Below are positions 15,103 through 23,506 of a stretch of 29,941 nucleotides of DNA, one piece after another (the stretch's first letter is position 1; every line of letters starts with the position of its first letter). This stretch comes from Lachnospiraceae bacterium (GTDB lineage: Bacteria; Bacillota; Clostridia; Lachnospirales; Lachnospiraceae). The notes under the pieces are model-generated. The model had not been told where the DNA came from and searched no databases. It saw nothing but the letters and a program-made list of their open reading frames with translations. The position numbers and the translations under genes were made by a program. Location of the stretch: NCBI GenBank assembly GCA_017412265.1, contig JAFPYK010000211.1, positions 1 to 29,941 of the forward strand, read 5' to 3'.

Positions 15103-16167
15103 TCAGTCTCCCTGCACTTCCTTCATAATTCCAATGGTTCTTCCCACGCCCTGCTTCAGGTCGTAGCGCGGGCGCCAGCCCAGCTGCCGCAGCTTCTCTC
15201 CGTCCAGCCGCGCCTTCGTCGCGACGCTGTAACCCGCGGCTTCCACCGCATCCGGAAGCTCGAAGACCACCTTCCTGCCCACGGTTTCGGCAACCGCCGC
15301 GGCAAGGTCCTTCAGGCGGCTGTCTCCGCTCTCGTCCGCGATATTATAGGCCTCTCCGTCCTGCCCCAGAAGCATGACCGTCAGCAGGCCGCTGACCGCG
15401 TCGGCCACATACGTGAAGCTGTAGTACTGCTCTCCCTTGGACTTGAGCACGATGTCCTCATCATTTAACGCCTTGCGGATAAACTGGCTCAGCGCTTTCG
15501 TGTCATCCATCTTCATCGTCGGCCCGTAAGACCGCGTGAGCCTGGGGATGACCACGTCCAGGTTCTTCTGGGCCCGGTAAGCCTGGCACAGCGCCTCGCC
15601 GCACCGCTTGCTCTCCGGATATCCCGCGCGCATCGTATTGCAGTTGATATAGCCGCAGTACGCTTCGTCAAATAACTCCACGTCTCCCCGGTTATTCCCG
15701 TAGATCTCATTGGAAGACGCGAAGACAAACCGCTCCGCGCGGCGGCTCGCCGCAAACTCCAGAAGCTCATACAGCCCGAAGACATTGATCGTGATCGTGC
15801 CGATGGGATCGGTCGCATACTGCTTCGGATGCGTATTCGAGGCGAGATGCAGCACATAGTCCACCCTCTCGAGCGAAGAACCGTCCAGAGGCTCCCGCAT
15901 ATCGTGCGCGAGGAAGGCCAGACGCTCATCCCCCGCCCATCTGCGGAATCTCCCGGCCGCGGATTCCGGATTCCTCGTGATGGCAACCACCTTGCAGGAG
16001 ATGTCCTCCTGGTTTTTACACATCAGCACGTCGGTGAGAAAGCTGCCGATCAGCCCGGTCGCGCCGGAGATCAAAAGCGTCTTCCCGTCCAGCTTCTCCC
16101 AGGGGAGCGCCAGCGAGCACACCGCCTTCAGATCCTGACAGTATAAAGGACTATCGTAAAGGTTCAT
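15103..16167 (-). CDS. Extended SDR, NAD-dependent epimerase/dehydratase, substrate unknown
   Basis: The 354-residue protein has a Rossmann loop GATGLIGSF at 35-43, HLASNTHP, ASSNEIYGNN and the catalytic YPESK (Y183, K187). An SFTYVADAV segment and AYNIADE follow, typical of extended SDRs that act on nucleotide sugars. It resembles the UDP-glucuronate decarboxylase / dTDP-glucose dehydratase group in layout. An N-terminal segment of about 25 residues before the Rossmann fold is unusual. It lies 23 bases after the IspD/TarI-like cytidylyltransferase gene and is fused end to end with the Stealth gene, so it may act on the CDP-activated compound or its precursor. Classical ribitol-phosphate pathways use an alcohol dehydrogenase or short SDR at this place, so its substrate is open. 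Confidence 0.8.
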   Translation of the reverse strand: MNLYDSPLYCQDLKAVCSLALPWEKLDGKTLLISGATGLIGSFLTDVLMCKNQEDISCKVVAITRNPESAAGRFRRWAGDERLAFLAHDMREPLDGSSLERVDYVLHLASNTHPKQYATDPIGTITINVFGLYELLEFAASRRAERFVFASSNEIYGNNRGDVELFDEAYCGYINCNTMRAGYPESKRCGEALCQAYRAQKNLDVVIPRLTRSYGPTMKMDDTKALSQFIRKALNDEDIVLKSKGEQYYSFTYVADAVSGLLTVMLLGQDGEAYNIADESGDSRLKDLAAAVAETVGRKVVFELPDAVEAAGYSVATKARLDGEKLRQLGWRPRYDLKQGVGRTIGIMKEVQGD

Positions 16168-16190
16168 ACCCTTTCACCTCTCCAGATGTA

Positions 16191-16907
16191 TTATTTCAGC
16201 CAGTTGTTCGAATCCGCTTTCAGGAAGGCCTTAAAGAGCTCCAGGTCATCCTTCGTCGTCAGCTTGATGTTCCGGTCTGAGCCCGCTGCGAAGTACAGCC
16301 GCTCTCCCAGTTCAACCATCATCGTGTTCGTGTAGGAAGAACCGTAGATGCCGATCTCCTTCTCGAACGCCTCATGATACGCGTCAAAGAGGCGGCGGAA
16401 CCGGTAGGCCTGCGGTGTAGACACACGCCGGATCGTCTCGCGGGGGATATACTGGACTGTGCTGATATCATCGTCCGCCACGAAGATCTGCTCATTGTAA
16501 GGCATGGAGGTCACCGCATTGCCGTACTGCCGGCACTTCACGATTACGTCCGTGAGGACCGTCGCGTCGACCAGCGGGCGGATCCCGTCGTGGATGATAA
16601 CCGTATCGTCATCCGCGCAGATTCCCTCCAGGTTGTAGACACCGTTGCGAATCGATTCCTGGCCGGTCTTCCCTCCGGGAACGATCCATTTCAGCTTATC
16701 GATGTTAAACTGCTTCGCATAGGCCCAGACCACGTCGGCCCAACCCTCGATGCAGACTACCTCGATCGCGTCCACCTGCGGATGCTTCTGGAATCCCTCC
16801 AGTGTGTAGATCAGCACCGGCTTGTCATTGATGGTGATGAACTGCTTGGGAATACTCTGGCCCATTCTGCTGCCGGATCCGCCGGCAATGATAACTGCAA
16901 CTGTCAT
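16191..16907 (-). CDS. IspD/TarI-like cytidylyltransferase
   Basis: The 238-residue protein begins with an IIAGGSGSRMGQ nucleotide loop and IPKQF lysine motif, then has IHDGIRPLV, TPQAYRFRRLFDAY and a C-terminal IKLTTKDDLELF, all typical of the IspD family. IPKQF(I)TINDKPVLIYT and the KLKWIVPGGKTGQESIRNGVY region resemble TarI and Bcs1 proteins that make CDP-ribitol more than isoprenoid IspD. It should convert a polyol or sugar phosphate plus CTP to a CDP derivative, the donor for the TagF-like enzyme. Its ATG overlaps the Wzy stop codon as ATGA. A housekeeping IspD duty is unlikely in this operon, but sequence alone does not exclude it. Confidence 0.85.
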   Translation of the reverse strand: MTVAVIIAGGSGSRMGQSIPKQFITINDKPVLIYTLEGFQKHPQVDAIEVVCIEGWADVVWAYAKQFNIDKLKWIVPGGKTGQESIRNGVYNLEGICADDDTVIIHDGIRPLVDATVLTDVIVKCRQYGNAVTSMPYNEQIFVADDDISTVQYIPRETIRRVSTPQAYRFRRLFDAYHEAFEKEIGIYGSSYTNTMMVELGERLYFAAGSDRNIKLTTKDDLELFKAFLKADSNNWLK

Positions 16908-18142
16908 GTTAGATCTCCTGACTCTCTTAGTATCTTATCCTTGTCTGTGTGTTTGTTTCTGAACTCAATATATATTGCCAGATACAGCAGATAATTCGTT
17001 CTGCTGTCATAGGACACAAATCCGACGTCCAGCACCAGCATCAGCAGGAGCAGGATCACGCAGATCATCGCGTCATCCTCCACCCATCGCCTCTGCTGCC
17101 GGACAGCTCTCGTCAGAAGGAGGAACGGCATGCTGTAATACAGCAGGAATCCGATCAGGCCTCCGTCCGCCAAAAGCTCCATATAGTTGTTGTGAAGATA
17201 ATACTCTCCCTTGTTGAATACCTCTCCGCCGATCATTCTGGCATTGTCCATGCCGATGCCGAGGAGCGGATGCTCCCTCCAGATCTCGACGCCCAGCTCG
17301 ATCAGCTTGACCCGGTTCAGCGTCGAATTATCGATCTTGCCCTCGCCGCTGAAGAAATTCAGGAATGTCTCAAGCCGGCGGATAATGCCCGCGAACATGG
17401 GCATTCTGGAGGCGACCACCAGCGCGACGACGCCCAGGATCAGAATCAGCCCGAACCGCGTCACCCGCTTGAATCGCTTGGGATCCGACGCGTTCTTCAT
17501 CAGGATCAGCAGGCCGGCGCCGGCGACCAGAAGCAGGAACGCCTTGCGGCTCTCGGAAACTGCCAGGACCAGGAACGAAGGAATCAGGAACACGATATAC
17601 CAGCGGATCTTCCGCTCCTTCAGAATCAGGTACACCTGGATGATGATCGCGTAGGCGATGCTCATGCCCAGCGTGTTCGCGTTCATCGCGTCATTGGAGA
17701 TTCGCTGCTTGCCCAGTGCCTCCAGCACATTCTTAACACCATAGAAGAGGAAGGCATAGACCGAGATCAGATATCCGGTCCACATGACGAGCCTGAGGAT
17801 CTTCTCGACCGAAGCCCTGCTCATGCAGACCAGGCTGACCAGCAGTGTCGTGATCAGCACCCACAGCAGGTCCTTCGTCTTGCTGACCGCCAGCCGCGGG
17901 TACAGTGCCCACAGGCTGCTCGCAAAACAGAAAATCATGAAGAGCAGCAGATGGATCAGCGGCAGCGGATAGACAAACAGAATCCGGAAATGCCCGAGCA
18001 TCAGGTACCAGACCAGGGTCAGCACCACCGTTGCCAGGACGAGGATCTTTCCGTGAGGGATGTGGCCTCCGACGAACAGAGAGACGTAGACCATCAGAAG
18101 CAAGCCCCATATTATTCTGTTTTGCTCGATTCTTTCTCTCAT
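16904..18142 (-). CDS. wzy: Wzy-type polysaccharide polymerase / O-antigen ligase family protein
   Basis: The 412-residue membrane protein has about 11-12 hydrophobic spans and one long extracytoplasmic loop. That loop bears WREHPLLGIGMDNAR and LHNNYMELLADGGLIG, the signature of the Wzy_C / O-antigen ligase superfamily. It should join flipped repeat units on the outer face of the membrane. With Wzx and a Wzz-like regulator this defines a Wzy-dependent pathway. The ATG at 18142 is chosen because AAAGG lies 8 bases upstream; 13 further upstream codons are open but poorly conserved in character. Its stop overlaps the IspD-like start by 4 bases. Assignment as polymerase rather than ligase follows from being the only such protein in the operon. 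Confidence 0.88.
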   Translation of the reverse strand: MRERIEQNRIIWGLLLMVYVSLFVGGHIPHGKILVLATVVLTLVWYLMLGHFRILFVYPLPLIHLLLFMIFCFASSLWALYPRLAVSKTKDLLWVLITTLLVSLVCMSRASVEKILRLVMWTGYLISVYAFLFYGVKNVLEALGKQRISNDAMNANTLGMSIAYAIIIQVYLILKERKIRWYIVFLIPSFLVLAVSESRKAFLLLVAGAGLLILMKNASDPKRFKRVTRFGLILILGVVALVVASRMPMFAGIIRRLETFLNFFSGEGKIDNSTLNRVKLIELGVEIWREHPLLGIGMDNARMIGGEVFNKGEYYLHNNYMELLADGGLIGFLLYYSMPFLLLTRAVRQQRRWVEDDAMICVILLLLMLVLDVGFVSYDSRTNYLLYLAIYIEFRNKHTDKDKILRESGDLT

Positions 18143-18195
18143 CGTCTCAACCTTTCTGTCATCCCCGGATCCGGATTGCATCCCGGGAGCCTCCC

Positions 18196-19350
18196 TTAAG
18201 CCTGCTTTGATTCAATCAGGGATACCGCAGTCTCGCAGGCCTTGCCGGTATCGTAGCTGTCCAGTGCGGCATGATGCTTCTTCACACGCTCCCGGTACTC
18301 CTCATCCGAGAAGGTTTCCATCTGGCGCACCAGCTCCTCGTTGGAACGCGCGATCGGGAACGGCCACTGGCTTGTGGGCACATAAAACCCTCTCTCTGCT
18401 TCGTACTGGTCAATATCCGGTGCATAGATGAAGCACGGGCGCATGGTCAGTGAGAAGTCCCACATCAGAGAGGAGTAATCGGTAATCACTGCAGAGCATG
18501 CATAGAGCAGTTCCTGCATGTCCGGGTAGCGCGTACAGTTCACGACATCCATGCCGGGGAACTCCTTGACCCCGATCCGCGGATGAAGGCGGATGCCGAA
18601 TTTCCAGCTGCCGCCGAGGGTTCTCGAGAGCGTCTCGGTGACCTTCTCGTAATCCACGTCGATCAGGCGGGCTTCCTTGCTGTTCGCGAAGCTCGAAGTG
18701 TCGGAGCGGTACGTCGGCGCATAGAGCACCAGCTTCTCGTCCTCCTTAAGCCCCAGGGTCCGGTAGACCTTCTCCCGGATCTCCGGGCGCTCCTTGAAGA
18801 AGATATCATTTCTCGGAAGTCCGGCAGGGATGCACTGCTTCGGGTCAAACATCATCGCAGGCGCCTCATACTTTGTAAATGCGCCGCAGGACGCGAAGAG
18901 GATGTCCGTGTTCGACGCGTTCATCTTATCCTCGGCCCGGCTGTACTTCGTATCCCAGACGTCGATGCCGACCTTCTTGTAGGCGCCGCCGCCGTGCCAG
19001 GTGTTGATGATCTTCTGCTTCCTGCGCTTCGGAAGATACGATACGCCGCCGCAGTTCGTGAAGATCACGCGGCTCGTCAGCACATAGTAGAAGTACTTGA
19101 CCGACATCGGCTTGACCGCGACTGCGTCTGGCGCGGTCTCCGTCCCGGCCTTCACCGGGTAGATTACCTCGTACTTGCCGGGACATTTCTCCCGAAGGTA
19201 CTCATTGATGTATTTCAGACTGTCATTGTAAGTGAATCCCTGTTCGTTAATCAGGGCAATCCGGTTCTTGCGGACCGGGAACACCCAGTACACGTGCAGA
19301 ACCGCGTGCAGAGCTCTCTTAATCGCTAAATGCAGCCATTCCTTGTTCAT
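18196..19350 (-). CDS. TagB/TagF-type CDP-polyol phosphotransferase
   Basis: The 384-residue protein matches the CDP-glycerol glycerophosphotransferase family: NTWHGGGAYKKVGID, GLPRNDIFF, VLYAPTYRSD, RLHPR, ITDYSSLMWDFSLTMRPCFIYAPD and EAERGFYV. The histidines in WHG and LHPR are the catalytic residues known from TagF. It would transfer glycerol- or ribitol-phosphate from a CDP donor onto a lipid-linked acceptor; the IspD/TarI-like gene nearby points to ribitol-phosphate. It is much shorter than the TagF polymerase (about 720 residues), which favours a single-addition, TagB-like role. The ATG at 19350 is preferred over an upstream GTG because AGGTGA lies 8 bases before it. The region overlaps no neighbour after this trim. 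Confidence 0.9.
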   Translation of the reverse strand: MNKEWLHLAIKRALHAVLHVYWVFPVRKNRIALINEQGFTYNDSLKYINEYLREKCPGKYEVIYPVKAGTETAPDAVAVKPMSVKYFYYVLTSRVIFTNCGGVSYLPKRRKQKIINTWHGGGAYKKVGIDVWDTKYSRAEDKMNASNTDILFASCGAFTKYEAPAMMFDPKQCIPAGLPRNDIFFKERPEIREKVYRTLGLKEDEKLVLYAPTYRSDTSSFANSKEARLIDVDYEKVTETLSRTLGGSWKFGIRLHPRIGVKEFPGMDVVNCTRYPDMQELLYACSAVITDYSSLMWDFSLTMRPCFIYAPDIDQYEAERGFYVPTSQWPFPIARSNEELVRQMETFSDEEYRERVKKHHAALDSYDTGKACETAVSLIESKQA

Positions 19351-19358
19351 TCGTATTC

Positions 19359-20624
19359 TCACCTCACGGATACTTCGTAGAGTCGCCGGCGTCCCTCAAA
19401 GACCGAGTCGAAGCAGACACGGTCTCCCGCGCGGTTGAAGCGCGGGTGCAGATCGCAGCGCGTATCATTGTCATAAGAGAACGGAGAGAAGACCTCGGCA
19501 ACGGTCCTTAACGGTTCCGTTTCGCTGTCTGCGACCCGCAGATACTGGACCCTCTTCCTGTCCGGATAAGAGTCCGTGACGATCATGCTGCGGTCGGGAT
19601 TGTAGCTCGGATGCCCGTCGCCGTTGATCTCCGGCCAGCAGTGAACGAACTCCTGCGTCCGGTCCTTCATCAGGTAATAGCCGGGGCCGGATTCCTTCTT
19701 GTTCTCGAACGCGAGGATCTCCTCGTTGCTCTTCCAGAAGCAGTGGCTCACCATATCGTCGTCCGAGAGCACATACATCTCCGACCCGTCCGCGTTGCAC
19801 GTCATCAGCCGGGTGTACTTCCGCTCTCCCACGAACCACCGGTACAGCACCATGAACCGCTTGCCGTCCGGGCAGATCATCAGATGATTGACCTTGTGGA
19901 CCGCTCTCGGATCCAGCATCTCTTCTCTCGGCTCAAACGCGGCAAAATCCTTGTACGTGAGGAGGTTTGTCACCTCGCCGGTGTGAAGATCGATCTTCCT
20001 CACCGCCACGGCATCCGGCAGCGCCTCTCCCTTGGTTTTCTCCGGAAGATTGTAATATCCGTAGCCCGGGCGCAGCGAATAAAGCCTGCTGAAATCGAGT
20101 GTCAGCGCGTAGCTTCCGTCCTCACTCACCGAATAGACCGGAGCCGGAATCACTCTCTCGGAGCCGCTCTCGATCTCGTGGATCACGCTCACATACTGCC
20201 CGTTACGAAAATCATTGTAAATGATCCGCGCAGAGCAGTCCGGGCCCAGCCACTGCATCATGCAGCCCTGCTGGACGTTCCAGGTATGCGTCTCGGCGAT
20301 CTTGCGCACCCGCTCCGGCGCGTCCTTCTTCGCCTTCGTATCGATCAGCAGAATGTCCGCAGGCTCCTTCGGGCTGACGTCCTTACGCGTCTCCTTTGCC
20401 CGGAGGCAGAGCACATAGCGGTCGGTCCGGTCCCACGGGGACCGGTCATAATAGCCGAAGAAATACTCCCACGCAGGGTCATTGGGCGAGAGCCGGCTCA
20501 CCTTTCCCTTGCACCGAGGCGGCCTGCTCACCGCGACCATCGCGTGCTGGTAGACGGACTTGACCGCCTTCTTTACTTTGGGAAATCTGTTCAGATAATA
20601 ATTTACTCTTTGCTCAAATCCCAT
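19359..20624 (-). CDS. Predicted beta-propeller protein of polysaccharide loci, function unknown
   Basis: The 421-residue protein shows repeated propeller-blade sequences with DGxxxxF/V and H-P-x-F/Y-N-x-D/A elements, for example HLMICPDGKRFMVLYRW, DGHPSYNPDRSMIVTDSY and DLHPRFNRAGDRVCFDS. No signal peptide or membrane span is visible, so it is likely cytosolic. FFGYYDRSPWD near residues 54-64 and WNVQQGCMMQWLG near 114-126 look like active-site or ligand-binding segments. The blade motifs and repeated histidines recall oligogalacturonate lyase (PL22) and TolB-like propellers, suggestive in a locus that makes UDP-uronates. No catalytic assignment can be made. It could instead be an unrecognised transferase or modification enzyme, since the operon has few glycosyltransferases. 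AGGAG precedes the ATG. Confidence 0.6.
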   Translation of the reverse strand: MGFEQRVNYYLNRFPKVKKAVKSVYQHAMVAVSRPPRCKGKVSRLSPNDPAWEYFFGYYDRSPWDRTDRYVLCLRAKETRKDVSPKEPADILLIDTKAKKDAPERVRKIAETHTWNVQQGCMMQWLGPDCSARIIYNDFRNGQYVSVIHEIESGSERVIPAPVYSVSEDGSYALTLDFSRLYSLRPGYGYYNLPEKTKGEALPDAVAVRKIDLHTGEVTNLLTYKDFAAFEPREEMLDPRAVHKVNHLMICPDGKRFMVLYRWFVGERKYTRLMTCNADGSEMYVLSDDDMVSHCFWKSNEEILAFENKKESGPGYYLMKDRTQEFVHCWPEINGDGHPSYNPDRSMIVTDSYPDRKRVQYLRVADSETEPLRTVAEVFSPFSYDNDTRCDLHPRFNRAGDRVCFDSVFEGRRRLYEVSVR

Positions 20625-20629
20625 CGGAA

Positions 20630-21445
20630 TTATCTCCTCAGCAGTTTTTGATAAATGAACTTCTGGAAGCCTACCGGCAGAATGAATGTGCCCAGCTGGG
20701 CGACGGCAACCTTCAGGAAATCAAAGAAGGAGTTAAAGCCGGATCTCCAGGCGTTGTAACGGATCTCAATCAGGATCTTCGTGTTGATCCAGGATTTTCT
20801 CTTCTTGTAGGTCCCCTCGTCAAACCGGAACCGGAACAGCGGCTCCGGCAGGTTGGCACATACGGCTCCCGCGGAAAGCATCCGGATCCACAGGTCCGTG
20901 TCCTGGTTCTTCCGGTAATCCGAATAGCAGCCGACCTTCTCAACCATTGACTTGCGGTACATGACCGTCGGATGGTTGAAGGGATCCCTCGTCTTCGCGA
21001 AACGGTAGATCTCCTCATTCGTCAGGGGGACCCTCCGCTCCCCGACGACATTGTCGATCGTGCCCACGAACTCCTTGACCGGGCAGCCGATAATATCCAG
21101 AGAAGGGTTCTTCTCAAACTCCTCCGCCTGGCGGCGGCACCGCTCCGGCAGCGAATAATCGTCCGAATCCATGCGCGCGATCAGCTCGCAGGAGGCCTGC
21201 TTGATACCTTCGTTCAAGGCGCGGCCCAGTCCGACATTGACCGGCAGAGAGACCTCCTTGATCGGGGCTCCCGCCTGCTTCTTCTCGTCAATGACACGCT
21301 GCAGCTCCTCCGTGACCGGGCCGTCCTTGACCAGGACGATCTCCTTCGCGGGGTAGGTCTGGCTGAACATACTGTCCAGTGCCAGAGAGAAATACGCCGG
21401 ATTGTCTTTTCCGTAGACGGTCATTAATACAGAATATGGTTCCAT
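20630..21445 (-). CDS. Family 2 glycosyltransferase
   Basis: The 271-residue GT-A protein starts YSVLMTVYGKDNPAYFSLALDSM and has the nucleotide-binding VLVKDGP, NVGLGRALNEGI and the metal-binding DSDDYSLPERC, then an HPTVMYRKS and a QDTDLWIRM acidic segment that probably contributes the catalytic base. It should add one sugar to the lipid-linked intermediate. The C-terminal segment has one amphipathic to hydrophobic stretch suggesting membrane association. Three starts are possible; the ATG at 21445 has GGGAAG 7 bases upstream, and the longest version would start with TTG. It is the only classical GT2 or GT4 gene in the whole operon, fewer than a typical repeat unit needs. Confidence 0.88.
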   Translation of the reverse strand: MEPYSVLMTVYGKDNPAYFSLALDSMFSQTYPAKEIVLVKDGPVTEELQRVIDEKKQAGAPIKEVSLPVNVGLGRALNEGIKQASCELIARMDSDDYSLPERCRRQAEEFEKNPSLDIIGCPVKEFVGTIDNVVGERRVPLTNEEIYRFAKTRDPFNHPTVMYRKSMVEKVGCYSDYRKNQDTDLWIRMLSAGAVCANLPEPLFRFRFDEGTYKKRKSWINTKILIEIRYNAWRSGFNSFFDFLKVAVAQLGTFILPVGFQKFIYQKLLRR

Positions 21446-21466
21446 CGTCATCTTCCCATCCAATAC

Positions 21467-22171
21467 TCAATGTTTTAATACTGCAAATACAGTCTCAAAC
21501 ATAATCTTCAGGTCTCCGAACGCAGACATCTCCCGGATGCCCTTCAGATTCCACTCCATCTTGCCGGGCAGCACGTCCCGGACATAGACCAGGTCCACGT
21601 CCTCCGCCTCTTTCAGGAGGCGGCTCTCATCCTTGTAGCGGATGCTGGTCTCACTCGTAATGCCGGCCGGCAGCAGCAGCGTCGCCCGGTATTCCGGTTT
21701 ATATTTCTTCACATATTTCACGGCTTCCGGCCTGGTTCCCACGAAGGACATGGTCCCCTGGAGCACGTCGATCAGCTGCGGCAGCTCATCGATCCGCAGA
21801 TGTCTCAGCTTTGCTCCGACCCGGGTGATCCTGGGGTCGCCCCCCACGGTCACGGCCGAGCCGATCTGGTCCGCGTGGTCCACCATCGTCCGGAACTTAT
21901 GAATCTTAAATCGTTTTCCGTACTGGGTCACCCTCTCCTGCCGGTAGAATACCGGTCCGGGAGAATCCAGCTTGATCCAGATCGCGACCGCCGCCATCGG
22001 CAGAGCCAGCAGAACCAGCAGGATCCAGGCAACGGTTACGTCAAATGCACGCTTTAACGTCAGCAGTCCCTGTTTTTTCACAAGGCTGTCATAGTACGGA
22101 CGCACTTCCTCATTCTGCAGAAATGCCGGCAGTTCTTCCCACCTGCGAAGCTTCATCGGCTTGACCCTCAT
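21467..22171 (-). CDS. Priming glycosyl-1-phosphate transferase (PglC/WcaJ family)
   Basis: The 234-residue protein has one N-terminal hydrophobic segment (about 48-67) followed by the conserved catalytic region: SPGPVFYRQERV, KIHKFRTMV, LRHLRIDELPQLIDVL and MSFVGTRPE. These define bacterial phosphoglycosyltransferases that move a sugar-1-phosphate from a UDP-sugar onto undecaprenyl phosphate on the cytosolic face. Its short length resembles PglC, which uses UDP-diNAc-bacillosamine. The dehydratase and aminotransferase just upstream would supply a related trideoxy amino sugar. The ATG comes one base after the stop of the aminotransferase gene; a second ATG at 22156 is an alternative with GAGGG before it. 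Confidence 0.93.
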   Translation of the reverse strand: MRVKPMKLRRWEELPAFLQNEEVRPYYDSLVKKQGLLTLKRAFDVTVAWILLVLLALPMAAVAIWIKLDSPGPVFYRQERVTQYGKRFKIHKFRTMVDHADQIGSAVTVGGDPRITRVGAKLRHLRIDELPQLIDVLQGTMSFVGTRPEAVKYVKKYKPEYRATLLLPAGITSETSIRYKDESRLLKEAEDVDLVYVRDVLPGKMEWNLKGIREMSAFGDLKIMFETVFAVLKH

Positions 22172-22172
22172 T

Positions 22173-23492
22173 TCACAGATATTCCTTCACAACCTCGCTG
22201 AGCACCTCGATGACGTAAGACACATCCTCATCCGAGAGCAATGTGTGCAGCGGCAGGGTGATCAGGTTGTGATAATAGTCATAGGCGTTCGGATAATCCT
22301 TGATATCCGCGCCCAGCGCCTTGTAGGCAGTCATCATGGGCAGCGGCTTGTAATGCACATTCGTGGCTACGCCCTTCGCGGCCATCTTCTCGATGATCTC
22401 GCCGCGCTGCTGCTCCGTGATGCCGGGCACCCGGATCAGGTACAGGTGGCAGCTGCTGTCCATCGTCTCATTGTGGTGAACCAGGTGAGAGATGCCCAGC
22501 GCGTCGCAGGCCGCGTCATATCTGTTCAGAATCCAGGTTCTGCGCGCGAGCAGTCCGGGATAGCGGTCCAGCTGGCGCAGTCCCATCGCCGCCATGATAT
22601 CAGTCATATTGCATTTGTACCAGGGGCCGATGATATCGTACTCCCAGGCACCAAGTTTCGTCTTGGCCAGGGCGTCCTTGTTCTGCCCGTGCAGGGACAG
22701 AAGCTGGTACATGTGATAGATCTCCGCGTTATCAATGCCGGGAATCGGAAGCCACGCCGACGCTCCGCCCTCCGCGGTGGTGAAATTCTTCACCGCGTGG
22801 AAGCTGAAGGATGTAAAATCAGCCATCTGTCCGCAGTTGAGCCGCTTCCCGCCGAACACTCTCGAAGCCCCGAGGCTGTGAGCGCAGTCGGCCACGACAG
22901 CCACCCGGCCCAGAGCCTTCTGGATCCGGGAACCCAGATCCGACAGCACGTCCTCATGGCAGTCCATCGGCGTGAAGAGCGATCTCTTCTCCTCGACGAT
23001 CCGGTTGATCTTCTCGTAGTCGCAGACAATGCCTCCCAGGTCCACGGTGACAATCGCCTTAGTCCGGGGAGTGATCAGTGCGGCCAGCTTCTCGTAGTCC
23101 ATCTCCGGCATATGCGTGTCTGGATCTCCGTCTTTCTGAATATCCGCAAACACAACAACAGCACCGCAATGAATTGCGGCGCTCGCACTAGCCGTATATG
23201 TATATGCGGGAACGATCACTTCGTCCCCCTCCCGCACGCCCAGGATCCGCAGATTCAGTTCCTCTGCGGCCGTGGCGGAATTCAGGCAGACCACCCGGTT
23301 CGCATACCGGGCAGCCCCCTCCTCACTCTCACAGTCCACGTCGTTGCGGCCCGTCTCGATGTAAGCCGCAAGACGTCTCTCCAGCAGCTTGGTCCTCGGT
23401 CCGGTGGTAATCCATCCGGACTTTAACGCTTCGATGACCTCCGCAATCTCATACTCTCCGATATCCGGAGGGCTGAACGGAATTTTTCTCAT
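22173..23492 (-). CDS. DegT/DnrJ/EryC1/StrS-family sugar aminotransferase
   Basis: The 439-residue PLP enzyme has the family start IPFSPPDIGEYEIAEVIEALKSGWIT, LNSATAAEELNLRIL, PAYTYTASASA and ADCAHSLGA (D202). The PLP lysine is K235 in SFHAVKNFTTAEGG. The C-terminal HYKPLPMM is also typical. It should aminate a 4-keto nucleotide sugar, most likely the product of the FlaA1-type dehydratase encoded immediately upstream, giving UDP-2-acetamido-4-amino-2,4,6-trideoxyhexose (bacillosamine or AATGal configuration). It is longer than most family members (about 370-400), with extra residues around 48-66 and 172-192. Which epimer is made cannot be read from sequence. Confidence 0.9.
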   Translation of the reverse strand: MRKIPFSPPDIGEYEIAEVIEALKSGWITTGPRTKLLERRLAAYIETGRNDVDCESEEGAARYANRVVCLNSATAAEELNLRILGVREGDEVIVPAYTYTASASAAIHCGAVVVFADIQKDGDPDTHMPEMDYEKLAALITPRTKAIVTVDLGGIVCDYEKINRIVEEKRSLFTPMDCHEDVLSDLGSRIQKALGRVAVVADCAHSLGASRVFGGKRLNCGQMADFTSFSFHAVKNFTTAEGGASAWLPIPGIDNAEIYHMYQLLSLHGQNKDALAKTKLGAWEYDIIGPWYKCNMTDIMAAMGLRQLDRYPGLLARRTWILNRYDAACDALGISHLVHHNETMDSSCHLYLIRVPGITEQQRGEIIEKMAAKGVATNVHYKPLPMMTAYKALGADIKDYPNAYDYYHNLITLPLHTLLSDEDVSYVIEVLSEVVKEYL

Positions 23493-23506
23493 ATTCTCTC
23501 ACCCTT

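Noticed and set aside
16191..16907. Housekeeping IspD (isoprenoid pathway)
   Set aside because: It is translationally coupled to Wzy and an SDR gene in a glycan operon and is closer to TarI/Bcs1 in the KQF and GGKTGQESIRNGVY regions.
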